Below, piece by piece: positions 15,212-23,645 of a DNA stretch of 64,000 nucleotides. A model generated the notes under the pieces. That model did not search any database, was not told the origin of the DNA, and saw only the letters and a list, made by a program, of their open reading frames with translations. Every line of letters starts with the position of its first letter. The first letter of the stretch is position 1. The DNA is from CAZGAQ01 sp964523405 (GTDB taxonomy: Bacteria > Planctomycetota > Phycisphaerae > UBA1845 > Fen-1342): NCBI GenBank assembly GCA_964523405.1, contig CAZGAQ010000002.1, forward strand, positions 248,001 to 312,000, given 5' to 3'. Position numbers and translations under genes: made by a program.

Positions 15212-17539
15212 CTAGGCCTCCCCCGGCGCCACGAGCGGGCAGGTCGTGATTTCGCCAGGCGGCAGGGTGTAATCCCGGCCCGCGATCCGCGCCGCCAACG
15301 CCGCCTGCCCGCGGTGTGCGATCGCAACCTGGCCGCGTTCCACGGACACGTACAGCGGCTGGCCGTTCCAAACGAGCGGAAAGCGCAGGGCAGCCCAGGC
15401 ACGCGGGAGGCGCGGGTTCAGCGTCAGGACCTCCGCCTGCATGCGCGTCCGCAGCCCGCCGAACCCGAGCAGCGCCACCTGCCAGTTCGCCCCGGCGCAC
15501 GCCGCGTGGATGCCCTCAGCCGCCTCGCCCAGTTCCAGATCCAAGCCGACGGACTCGCGCCACATCCGCCAGGCTTCGTCGTCCCGGCCGATCCAGCTTG
15601 CGAGGATCGCGTGCATGGACTGACTCAGGCTCGAGTCGTGCGACGTCAGCGGCGCGTAGGTATCGTACGCGGTGCGCATCTGCTCAGGCGTGAACTCCTG
15701 CGGGAACACCGCCATGAGCTGCACGACGTCGCCCTGCTTGAGCACCTGGCTACGATAGATACGCTCCTGGCTCACGGTCGCCCCCAGGCGCCGCGAACGG
15801 TCCGGCCACCAGCGGGCGAAGTCGAGCGGTTCGTAGCTGAAGAAGTCATCGGACTGCAGCACGAGCCCGCGGCTTGCGTCGTACGGCCGCCGCAGTCGGG
15901 CCGCGATATCCGCCCAGTGCTTCAGCTCGTCCGTGCCGAGGCCGAGCCTGGTGCGCAGCTCGCCGGCTCGGGCCGCGTCGCAGCGTTGGAGTTGCTCCCA
16001 CGCGAAGAGCGTGAGCTGCAGCGCGAACGCGACGAGGCGGTTCGTGTAGTGGTTGTTGCGGCTGAAGGGGGTGTACTCGTCCGGGCCCATGACCATGAGG
16101 AGTTCGTACTCGTCGCGCTCGGCGTTGTGCGTGACGCGCGCGCTCCAGTAGCGGGCCGTCTCGGTGACGACTTCGGTGAGGTCGCGCAGGAAGTCGAGGT
16201 CGCCGGGGTTGGTCACGTGGGCGTGCCACAGACCGTAGGCCACGTCCGCGGTGATGTGGATTTCGTGGTCGCAGTACTGCCAGTTGGGGCAATGGTCGTC
16301 GCCACTGGGCGCACTCTCCCAGGCATACCGGGCACCCGGATAGCCGTAGCGGCCAGCGTTGCGGCGGGCTCCGGCGAGAGACGCGACGCGGAAGCGCGCC
16401 AGCGTTTTGCCCACTTCCGGCCGCGTGTACAGGAACAGCGGCAGCATGAAGAGCTCGGTGTCCCAGAAATAGCGCCCGCAGTAAGCCTCGCCGGCGGCAC
16501 CTTTCGCGTCGATGGCGACGCGCGGGTCGTCCTCGACGACGGCGCGGAGCATGTGGTAGAGCGAGGCCCGCAGGGCGAGCTGGCTGCACGCATCACCCTC
16601 GATGACCACGTCGGTTGCGGCCCAGCGCTGTGCCCACACGTCGTCCGACTCGACTGCCAGGCGGTCGAAGCCGGCCCCGGCCGCATCCCAGACCATATTC
16701 CGGGCTGCATCGAGCGGCGCACCCGGCACGTGCCGTGATGAAGTCAGCGCGGCATACTTGCACGCCACGACCGTCTGATGTGGATCGAGGATGCAGGTGC
16801 CGGACAGCGCGACCCAGCGGCGTTCGGTCTCGACGCTCCAGGCCGGGCCGTGGTCACAGGTAAGCAGTGCGGCACTGGCAACATCGATGCCGGAGTTCGT
16901 GCGGACACTGAGCGTGATCGGCTCGTGCTCGCCGGTGATGTCGACCGACGTGAAGTGGTCGAAGCCATTGGTGCGCACCTCGGCGCTTAGCGGCGCGAGG
17001 AAGCGCAGCTCGGTAGGCGGGCCGGACAAGTGTGAGATCGTGCAGCGCAGGGCCATGACGTGGCGGCGGCGCGCGCTGATGAAGCGTTCGAAATTCAGAC
17101 GCAGGCGGCCGCCGGCGCGCGTCTCCCACACGAAGGTGCGCATGAGGCGACCGGTGCGCAGGTCGATCCGGCGGACATAGTCGCTGATCCGCCCGTGCTC
17201 CATGTCGAGCCGCTCGCCGCCAGCATAGACGATCAAGCCGTGGATGGCGGGCAGGTTAATGAGCTCATCGCGGCAGGTCGGGTGCAGACCGGTGACGCCG
17301 GGCAGGTAGGTGCCCACGCGGCTCTTGAAATCGGGAAAGCTCTCGACGGTGACGTTGCCCATGACGCGCAGGTACTCGCGGTCCTGCGGATCGTCGCGCA
17401 GGCCTTCCTCCAGTGCCGCGCGCTGCTGCAGGGGGCCGCTGCCAATCGCCAGGAGACCTTCATAGTGCCGGTTGTTGCGCACGTCGAACGCGGTCTCCGC
17501 GATCGACCAGGTATCGAGGGGTGCCGTCACGTCGCACAA
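15212..17539 (-). CDS. Glycoside hydrolase family 65 protein (disaccharide phosphorylase family)
   Basis: A 775-residue cytoplasmic protein without a signal peptide, of the size expected for GH65. An N-terminal beta-sandwich (to about residue 270) is followed by an (alpha/alpha)6 barrel containing FWDTELFMLPLFLYTRPEVG, YPGARYAWESAPSGDD and MGPDEYTPFSRNNHYTNRL. The glutamate in GPDEY is the general acid in the family. A C-terminal beta domain ends ARIAGRDYTLPPGE. Members reversibly phosphorolyse alpha-glucosidic disaccharides (trehalose, maltose, kojibiose, nigerose) or hydrolyse them; the sequence alone does not show which. No beta-phosphoglucomutase or sugar transporter is adjacent. The start at 17539 begins MCDVTAPLDTWSIAETAFD, a typical family N-terminus. 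Confidence 0.88.
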   Translation of the reverse strand: MCDVTAPLDTWSIAETAFDVRNNRHYEGLLAIGSGPLQQRAALEEGLRDDPQDREYLRVMGNVTVESFPDFKSRVGTYLPGVTGLHPTCRDELINLPAIHGLIVYAGGERLDMEHGRISDYVRRIDLRTGRLMRTFVWETRAGGRLRLNFERFISARRRHVMALRCTISHLSGPPTELRFLAPLSAEVRTNGFDHFTSVDITGEHEPITLSVRTNSGIDVASAALLTCDHGPAWSVETERRWVALSGTCILDPHQTVVACKYAALTSSRHVPGAPLDAARNMVWDAAGAGFDRLAVESDDVWAQRWAATDVVIEGDACSQLALRASLYHMLRAVVEDDPRVAIDAKGAAGEAYCGRYFWDTELFMLPLFLYTRPEVGKTLARFRVASLAGARRNAGRYGYPGARYAWESAPSGDDHCPNWQYCDHEIHITADVAYGLWHAHVTNPGDLDFLRDLTEVVTETARYWSARVTHNAERDEYELLMVMGPDEYTPFSRNNHYTNRLVAFALQLTLFAWEQLQRCDAARAGELRTRLGLGTDELKHWADIAARLRRPYDASRGLVLQSDDFFSYEPLDFARWWPDRSRRLGATVSQERIYRSQVLKQGDVVQLMAVFPQEFTPEQMRTAYDTYAPLTSHDSSLSQSMHAILASWIGRDDEAWRMWRESVGLDLELGEAAEGIHAACAGANWQVALLGFGGLRTRMQAEVLTLNPRLPRAWAALRFPLVWNGQPLYVSVERGQVAIAHRGQAALAARIAGRDYTLPPGEITTCPLVAPGEA

Positions 17540-17618
17540 CTCCGTCTAGCTGGGCGCCGCGCGGGCGCCAGAACCACGCGGTCGCGTCACAGCGCGACCG
17601 CACTCCCCCCCTTCGTTG

Positions 17619-19121
17619 CTACACGCCGAACTCCGCGCGCACCCGGGCGTGGGCAGCGGCGATGATCTCGCGCGCCTGGGCGACGTGCTCCGGAGTCGTC
17701 CGCAGGTTGCCGATCGACAGCCGCAGCACGTACCGGCCATGCAGCCGCGTATGCGAGAGGAACACCGGCCCCGCCGCGTTGATCTCACTGAGGAACCGCT
17801 CGTTGAAGGCGTCCTGTCGCTCCGCCGGCAGGTCCGGCACGGCGCGGAAGCATACGGTCGCGAACGGTACCGGCGCGATGAGGGTCAGCCCCGGCTGCGC
17901 CGCCAGCCAATCCGCCATGATCTTCGCCTGGGCACAGTGATAGCGGATGCGCTCCTGCAGGCCCTGCACGCCAAACGCCCGCAGGACCATCCAGAGCTTG
18001 AGCGCGCGGAAGCGCCGCCCGAGTTGGACGCCGTAATCCATCAGGTTTGTCACCCCGGTTTCCGTCGTCGTCAGGTAGTCCGGGACGATGGAGAACGCCC
18101 GCCGCATGAGGTCCGGATCGCGGACCAGCAGCAGCGAGCAATCCACGGGCACGAAGAGCCACTTGTGCGGGTTGGTCACGATCGAGTCGGCCAGTTCGAC
18201 GCCGGGCATCTGCGGGCGGAACTCGGGACAGATCGCCGCCGCGAGGGCATACGCCCCGTCGATGTGCAGCCACATGCCTTCGCGGCGCGCGATGGCAGCG
18301 ATTTGCGGCACCGGGTCGATGCTCGTCGTGGACGTCGTGCCGACGGTCGCCACCACGGCGATCGGACGCCGTCCGGCCGCTTTGTCGGCGGCGATGGCGG
18401 CTTCCAGCGCATCGAGGCGCATGCGGAACTGCGCATCGCTGGGGATGCGGCGGCAGTTCTCCAGGCCGAGGCCCAGGGCCACCGCCGCCTTGTCGATCGA
18501 TGAGTGGGCCTGATCGCTGCAGTAGATCGTGAGCGGCGGCACGTCCGCGCGCCCGGCCATCCCGCGGCGGCGTATATCCAGGTTCACTGCCGCTTCGCGG
18601 GCGGCCGCGATGGCCAACATGGAACTGATCGAAGCCGTATCGTTAATATGGCCGCGGAACTCGGCAGGCAGGCCGAGCATCTGGCGGTACCAGTCGCAGG
18701 CCAGTTCTTCGAGCTCGGTCTGGGCGGGGCCGGTGCGCCAGAGCATGGCGTTAACGTCGAGCGCGGCCGCGAGGGCCTCGCCGAGGATGCCGGGGCCGGA
18801 ACCCGTCACGGGGAAATAGGCCATGAAGCCGGGGTGGTTCCAGTGCGTCGTCGCCGGCTCGATGTGCCGGTGGTAGTCGTCGAGAATTCGGTCCAGGGGC
18901 TCGCCGGCTTGCGGCGGGCTGGCGGGTAGCGCCGCGCGCACCTCGCCGGGGCGGATGCGCGGCATCACTGGGTATTCGTGCACGCGTTCGAGGTAATCGG
19001 CCACCATATCGGCCACGCGATGCATGGCGCGCCGGAACTCGGGGGCGGGAATGTCGCCGGGATGCGCGGCGGGCAGAGAGGCACCCGTCGCGGGAACTGC
19101 GGGGTCACGTTTCGCTGTCAT
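17619..19121 (-). CDS. PLP-dependent group II amino-acid decarboxylase (aromatic-L-amino-acid type)
   Basis: A 500-residue type I fold PLP enzyme. Visible motifs are HWNHPGFMAYFPVTGSGPGI near the N-terminus, VNAMLWRTGPAQTELE, AHSSIDKAA (the His that stacks on PLP), VATVGTTSTTSIDP, LHIDGAYA (Asp salt-bridging the pyridine nitrogen) and NPHKWLFVPVDCS, where the lysine forms the internal aldimine. Overall it resembles aromatic-amino-acid decarboxylases of bacteria and plants (Trp, Tyr, Phe or DOPA as substrate). The specificity cannot be read with confidence. It is monocistronic by spacing and divergent from the coiled-coil gene. Confidence 0.9.
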   Translation of the reverse strand: MTAKRDPAVPATGASLPAAHPGDIPAPEFRRAMHRVADMVADYLERVHEYPVMPRIRPGEVRAALPASPPQAGEPLDRILDDYHRHIEPATTHWNHPGFMAYFPVTGSGPGILGEALAAALDVNAMLWRTGPAQTELEELACDWYRQMLGLPAEFRGHINDTASISSMLAIAAAREAAVNLDIRRRGMAGRADVPPLTIYCSDQAHSSIDKAAVALGLGLENCRRIPSDAQFRMRLDALEAAIAADKAAGRRPIAVVATVGTTSTTSIDPVPQIAAIARREGMWLHIDGAYALAAAICPEFRPQMPGVELADSIVTNPHKWLFVPVDCSLLLVRDPDLMRRAFSIVPDYLTTTETGVTNLMDYGVQLGRRFRALKLWMVLRAFGVQGLQERIRYHCAQAKIMADWLAAQPGLTLIAPVPFATVCFRAVPDLPAERQDAFNERFLSEINAAGPVFLSHTRLHGRYVLRLSIGNLRTTPEHVAQAREIIAAAHARVRAEFGV

Positions 19122-19320
19122 TGGGCTCGGTCACCACGGTCAGGTTGGGCGGCGCCGCTCGGCGGGCAGCCGCAAAGGTGAGGGATTATCGGGGGGAAGG
19201 GCGGCGGCGTCCACTGGTTGCGCGGCGTTCGGGACGGGAACCATGGCGCACTATCGGACCTGCGCGGCGTGCTGGCGTAGGGCATCCACCGTGACGATAG
19301 CCAGGGAGAGTAGGCATTCG

Positions 19321-21264
19321 ATGAGTACGCCATCGGAATCGGGTAGCCAATCGCACCCAAGCCCTGCGCCTGGCGCCGCCGACGCGAACCTGCAACAGGA
19401 GATCGCGGCGCGGCTTACGGCGTTCTCGGGGCATGCAGGGGAGCTCTGCGCTGAACTGGACCAACTGCACCAGGTGATTGAGGCCGAAGCAACGGCCCTG
19501 AACCAACGGCAGGCGGAACTGGCGGAACTCACTGCGCGCGTCGAGGAACGGCAGCGCGAACTCGACGGGCGGGTGGCGGCGCAGGAAAAGCTCGAACAGG
19601 AATTGGCCGAGCGCGACGCGGCCGCCAAGGCGCAAGGGGCGGCCCTGGACGAGCAGGCCACGAAGTTCGAGGCGTGGGCGGCCGAGCTCGAACAGCAGGA
19701 CGCCCAGCTCAAGCGGCGGCAGGAAGAGGCGGACCAGCGCACCGCGAAGCTTGACCGCGTCGAAGCGGACTTGAACCAGCGGCAGACCACGACCGACCAG
19801 CGGGGGAAGGAACTGACGGCGCAGCGGCAGGCGCTCACCCGCGATGAGGAGAAACTACACGCGCGCGAGGCGCCGCTGGCAGCGCGGGCACAGGAACTGG
19901 AAGACCGGCGCCGCACGCTGGCACAGGAGGAAGAGGCGCTCGACAAGCGCGAAGCGACTTTGGCCGCGCGCGCGGGGCAGATCGAGCAGCGGCGCGCGGA
20001 ACTGCTGAAGGAAGACGAGGAGCTGCGCGAACGCGAGGCGGCCCTGGCAGCCCGGGCGAGCGAGCTCGAGCAGCGGCGTCAGTCGCTGACGCGCGGCGAA
20101 CAGCAGGTCCTCGCCGGCGAAGCGTCGCGAGACGAGGGGGAAGCGGCCTCGGCGGTACAGCGGGCCTCGCTCGAAGAAGAGGCGGTCGAGCTGCGCGGGC
20201 AGCAGGCGGAGCTGGACGCCCTCGCCAAGACACTGAAGACGAAGAAAGCGAGCATCGAGCACGAGGAAGCCGAACTGCAGAAGCGCCGGGCGGAACTCGA
20301 CGCCGCGCACCAGCAGAACGAGACGCGCGCCACGGAGGTGGAAGCACGCGCCAAAGCCCTGAAGGAGCGACAAGGCGCGCTGACGGCCGAGGAAGGCCAG
20401 GTACAGGCGGCCGAGTCACAGCAGGCGCAGCGTGACGCCAAGTCCGCCGAGCAGCAGGCGGCCCTCGGCCAGACCGAGAGCGAGCTGCAGCAACGGGCAA
20501 GTGCGCTCCAGGCGCAGTCCGGCCAGCTCGAACAACAGCAGGCGGCGATTGCAGAGGCGGAAAGGAAACTCGCTCAGCAGCAGGCCGAGCTGGAGCAGCG
20601 CGGCACCGCCTTGGCGCAGCAACAGCAGGAACTGGAGACGCAGGAGCAGCAGGTCGAGCAGCAGCGCGCGGCGCTGGCGCAGGAAGAGGAAGAGCTGAAG
20701 CTGCGGAAAGAACCCCTGGAAAAGCTGCGGGCCGAACTCGACGCGCAGCAGGCCGAGCTGGAAGCACTCGCCAACGAAATCGCCGCACGCGAAACGGAAC
20801 TCAAGCAGGCCGCGCCGGTCCCGGCGCCGGCCGCACCGGCTCCGCAGGCCAAGCCGTCCAAGGCCGCGGCCGAACCGGAGCCCGCCCCCCCGCCGCCTAC
20901 TCCCGCCCCGACGAAGGCTACCCGCGCCAACGGGAAATCGGCCGATGCCGCTCCCAAGTCAGGGTCGAAGGCCAAGCCGGCTGCCGAGGCACCCCCGCCT
21001 ACTCCGCCTCCGCCAGCCGCGCCACCGCACGCCGACGAGTCGGCCGAAGCCCCGGCGCCGTCGGGCAAGCCGAAGGTCAACAGCGACGGCTCCATCGACG
21101 AGTCGTCGCTCACTCCGGAGCAGCGGCAGAAGCTCCGCGTGCTGCGGCGGATCGCCGGCGGCAAGGTCAGCGATGCCGAACTCCTGTCGCGCATCGAGGC
21201 CGAGGCCGGCAACAACGCGAGCGGCTCGGCGGCCGACAAGAAGAAAAAAGGTCGCTGGTGGTAA
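19321..21264 (+). CDS. Long coiled-coil protein with 28-residue repeats and Pro/Ala-rich linker
   Basis: 647 residues. The ATG at 19321 follows an AGGGAGAG ribosome binding site; an open extension upstream to 19024 is antisense to the decarboxylase gene and rejected. Residues ~20-500 are almost wholly Glu/Gln/Arg/Ala/Leu heptads, with a clear repeated unit (for example EEALDKREATLAARAGQIEQ and DEELREREAALAARASELEQ, spaced 28 residues). A linker rich in Pro/Ala/Lys follows (about 505-590). The C-terminus is a short conserved-looking helical segment (SSLTPEQRQKLRVLRRIAGG) ending KKKKGRWW. There is no signal peptide or membrane helix, so a cytoplasmic filament or scaffold is plausible. It is not assignable to a known family from sequence alone. 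Confidence 0.85.
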   Translation: MSTPSESGSQSHPSPAPGAADANLQQEIAARLTAFSGHAGELCAELDQLHQVIEAEATALNQRQAELAELTARVEERQRELDGRVAAQEKLEQELAERDAAAKAQGAALDEQATKFEAWAAELEQQDAQLKRRQEEADQRTAKLDRVEADLNQRQTTTDQRGKELTAQRQALTRDEEKLHAREAPLAARAQELEDRRRTLAQEEEALDKREATLAARAGQIEQRRAELLKEDEELREREAALAARASELEQRRQSLTRGEQQVLAGEASRDEGEAASAVQRASLEEEAVELRGQQAELDALAKTLKTKKASIEHEEAELQKRRAELDAAHQQNETRATEVEARAKALKERQGALTAEEGQVQAAESQQAQRDAKSAEQQAALGQTESELQQRASALQAQSGQLEQQQAAIAEAERKLAQQQAELEQRGTALAQQQQELETQEQQVEQQRAALAQEEEELKLRKEPLEKLRAELDAQQAELEALANEIAARETELKQAAPVPAPAAPAPQAKPSKAAAEPEPAPPPPTPAPTKATRANGKSADAAPKSGSKAKPAAEAPPPTPPPPAAPPHADESAEAPAPSGKPKVNSDGSIDESSLTPEQRQKLRVLRRIAGGKVSDAELLSRIEAEAGNNASGSAADKKKKGRWW

Positions 21265-21271
21265 AACCCGA

Positions 21272-21305
21272 CCGCGGCACCGCCGACAGATCGGCGGCAC
21301 CGCGG
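21272..21305. terminator. Strong hairpin between convergent genes
   Basis: CCGCGG-CA-CCGCCGA-CAGA-TCGGCGG-CA-CCGCGG forms a 6+7 bp stem with one 2x2 internal loop and a 4-nt loop. It starts 8 bp after the coiled-coil gene and lies before the convergent GH2 gene end. There is no U-tract, so intrinsic termination is likely but not certain. The symmetry allows it to work for both strands. Confidence 0.5.
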
Positions 21306-21336
21306 CCTGGAGTCCAGGCGACTTCGGACTGCGCGG

Positions 21337-23586
21337 CTACTTCCTGCCCGGCTCCTGCACCTCGACGATCCCCACATCGATCCCCTGTCCGCCCTTGGTC
21401 TGGTGGCAGTGCACGGCGATGACGTTCCGGCCCGCTTGCAGGACATCGCCGGCCCGCAGGGTCAGCAGGGCGTAGCTCGTCGTGTAACCGGTGAGCTTCG
21501 CGACCTGCTTGCCGTTGATGTAAACCTCACAATCCTCGTCGTGGTACACGCTGAGCAGCGCCGCAGTCGGCACGGTCTTCAGGTCAATCGTGCGACGGAG
21601 CCAGATATCGCTGGTCTTCCACTCGGTCTGCACATTGATGCCGGGCGTGCCGGCTGTGCCGAAGCCGCCGACACCGGTGGACCACTTGGCATCGTCAAAC
21701 TTGGCTCCTTCCCAACCGTCCGCCGGCGCCTCCGTCGTGTAGCGCCACGTCTGCGGCTCACGCTCGGAGGTCGGAGCGATGGCCTTCGTGACCGGCGGCG
21801 GGGCGTACAGCAGGCGGTTGGCGGCCGTCACGCGGGCGGCATCCATCTTCACCAGCGCGCGGTCATACGGCATCAAGCCGTTGACCTCGATCTCGACGTC
21901 GGTGGTCTGCGTGTAGACGGCCGCGGAGAGTCCCGCGTTGCCGATGAGCAGGCGCAACTGAGTCATCAGGCCGAGGTACGCCTCCGTGAGTTCCTCAGGT
22001 GACTTGAAGCTCTTGTAGCCCCAGTTCTTCTCCGCCTGCCAGGTGTGACCCGGCAGCGGCAGGCCCAGCCCGCCGAACTCGCCGAGGACGGCGGCGCGCT
22101 TCGGCTCTGGGGCCGGGGACGCGGGGCCGGGATAGACGTGAATGTCGTGCATGTCGCCGGTCTTGCGATCGGTCCAACCGCTGGCGGAGTTCACGAGACG
22201 CGTCGGGTCGAGCTTGTGGAGCAGGTCGGTCACACGGGCGGTGTCGAACTGGCCCCAGCCTTCGTTGAAGGGCACCCAGACGATGATGCACGGGTGGTTG
22301 TAGTGCGTGTCAACGAGCTGTGTCAGCTCGCGGTCATACTGGGCGGCGGACTCCGGCGCGCGCTGAATGTCCGGATCGTCGCCCGCGATGTACTTGTCCC
22401 CGCTGGGCATGTCCTGCCAGACGAGCAAGCCCAGCTTGTCGCACCAGTAGTACCAACGGTCGGGCTCGACCTTGACGTGCTTGCGGACCAGGTTGCAGCC
22501 GAGTTGCCGCGTCATCTCAATGTCGTAACACAGGGCGGCGTCGGTCGGAGCCGTGTAGAGGCCGTCCGGCCAGAAGCCCTGATCTAGCGGGCCGTACTGG
22601 AAGAGGAACTTGTTGTTGAGCAGCAGGCGCGTGACGCCGTGCTCGTCGGGCCCGACGGAGATCTTGCGCAACCCGAAGTAGCTGGTCACCTCGTCGACGG
22701 GCTTGCCGTCGCCGTAGACGAGCGTGAGCTTCAGGTCGTACAGATGCGGAGTATCGGGCGTCCAGAGCTTCGGCTCGGGAAGCTTGATCTCGACGCGGTT
22801 GTGGCCGCTGCCGCTCGCGACTTCCTTCTCCCCATCAAAAACCACGACGCGCAGCGCGTGTTCAGGCTTGAGCGACGCACCATCGATGCTGACGGCCACG
22901 GAAGCATGGTCGACGTCGGGCGTGATGCGGAGACCGGCAATGTGCGCCTCGGGTACGGGCTCGAGCCACACGGTCTGCCAGATACCGGTGGTCGGCGTGT
23001 ACCAGATGCCCTCGGGCTTGTGAACCTGCTTGCCGCGCGGCTGCGTGCCGGAGTCGGTCGGGTCCCAAACAGCGACGACCAGTTCCTGCTCGGAGCCGGC
23101 TTTGAGCGCGTCAGTGATGTCGAACGTGAACGGGTCGTAGCCGCCGCGGTGCTGACCGACCTCCTTGCCGTTGACGGTGACGGTGGTCTCCCAGTCGACG
23201 GCGCCGAAGTGCAGCAGGACGCGCCGGCCGGCCCACTTCGCGGGAACTTCAAAAGTGCGGCGGTACCAGAGGCGCTGGCTTTCGTCGACGCGCTTCATCA
23301 CACCCGACAGCGCGGACTCGACCGCGAACGGGACGAGGATCTGGCCGTCCCACTTCTCCGGCTGGGCAGCCGGGCGCGGCGTGATGGCGTAGGACCACAG
23401 GCCGTTAAGATTCTGCCAGTCGGGGCGGACGAGTTGCGGGCGGGGATATTCGGGCAGGGCCTTTTCGGGGGAAACGTCCGCGGCCCACTTGGTGGCCAGC
23501 GGGCCGGGCTGAGCTTTCCATTGTGACCACGCGGGGAGCGTGAGACCCAGGGCCACCAGCGCGAGCACGGCAAGGCGAGCGGTCAT
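21337..23586 (-). CDS. Exported glycoside hydrolase family 2 protein (beta-galactosidase/glucuronidase type)
   Basis: 749 residues starting MTARLAVLALVALGLTLPAW, a signal peptide. The ATG at 23586 has AGAGGTG upstream and replaces a longer unsupported frame. An N-terminal sugar-binding jelly roll (WYRRTFEVPAKWAGRRVLLH; GAVDWETTVTVNGKEVGQH) precedes an immunoglobulin-like domain and a TIM barrel. VPFNEGWGQFD holds the acid/base Glu after Asn, and VLGEFGGLGL holds the nucleophile Glu. A C-terminal beta-sandwich (LSVYHDEDCEVYINGKQVAK) resembles a carbohydrate-binding module. It is the last gene of the four-gene glycosidase operon, 59 bp after a GH127-like gene. The substrate is inferred to be a beta-linked galactoside or related sugar. 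Confidence 0.87.
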   Translation of the reverse strand: MTARLAVLALVALGLTLPAWSQWKAQPGPLATKWAADVSPEKALPEYPRPQLVRPDWQNLNGLWSYAITPRPAAQPEKWDGQILVPFAVESALSGVMKRVDESQRLWYRRTFEVPAKWAGRRVLLHFGAVDWETTVTVNGKEVGQHRGGYDPFTFDITDALKAGSEQELVVAVWDPTDSGTQPRGKQVHKPEGIWYTPTTGIWQTVWLEPVPEAHIAGLRITPDVDHASVAVSIDGASLKPEHALRVVVFDGEKEVASGSGHNRVEIKLPEPKLWTPDTPHLYDLKLTLVYGDGKPVDEVTSYFGLRKISVGPDEHGVTRLLLNNKFLFQYGPLDQGFWPDGLYTAPTDAALCYDIEMTRQLGCNLVRKHVKVEPDRWYYWCDKLGLLVWQDMPSGDKYIAGDDPDIQRAPESAAQYDRELTQLVDTHYNHPCIIVWVPFNEGWGQFDTARVTDLLHKLDPTRLVNSASGWTDRKTGDMHDIHVYPGPASPAPEPKRAAVLGEFGGLGLPLPGHTWQAEKNWGYKSFKSPEELTEAYLGLMTQLRLLIGNAGLSAAVYTQTTDVEIEVNGLMPYDRALVKMDAARVTAANRLLYAPPPVTKAIAPTSEREPQTWRYTTEAPADGWEGAKFDDAKWSTGVGGFGTAGTPGINVQTEWKTSDIWLRRTIDLKTVPTAALLSVYHDEDCEVYINGKQVAKLTGYTTSYALLTLRAGDVLQAGRNVIAVHCHQTKGGQGIDVGIVEVQEPGRK

Positions 23587-23645
23587 GTCGACACCTCTGG
23601 CACGCGGCCCGCGCCACAGGTCTCGAGCGGTCGTCGCGGGCCGGG

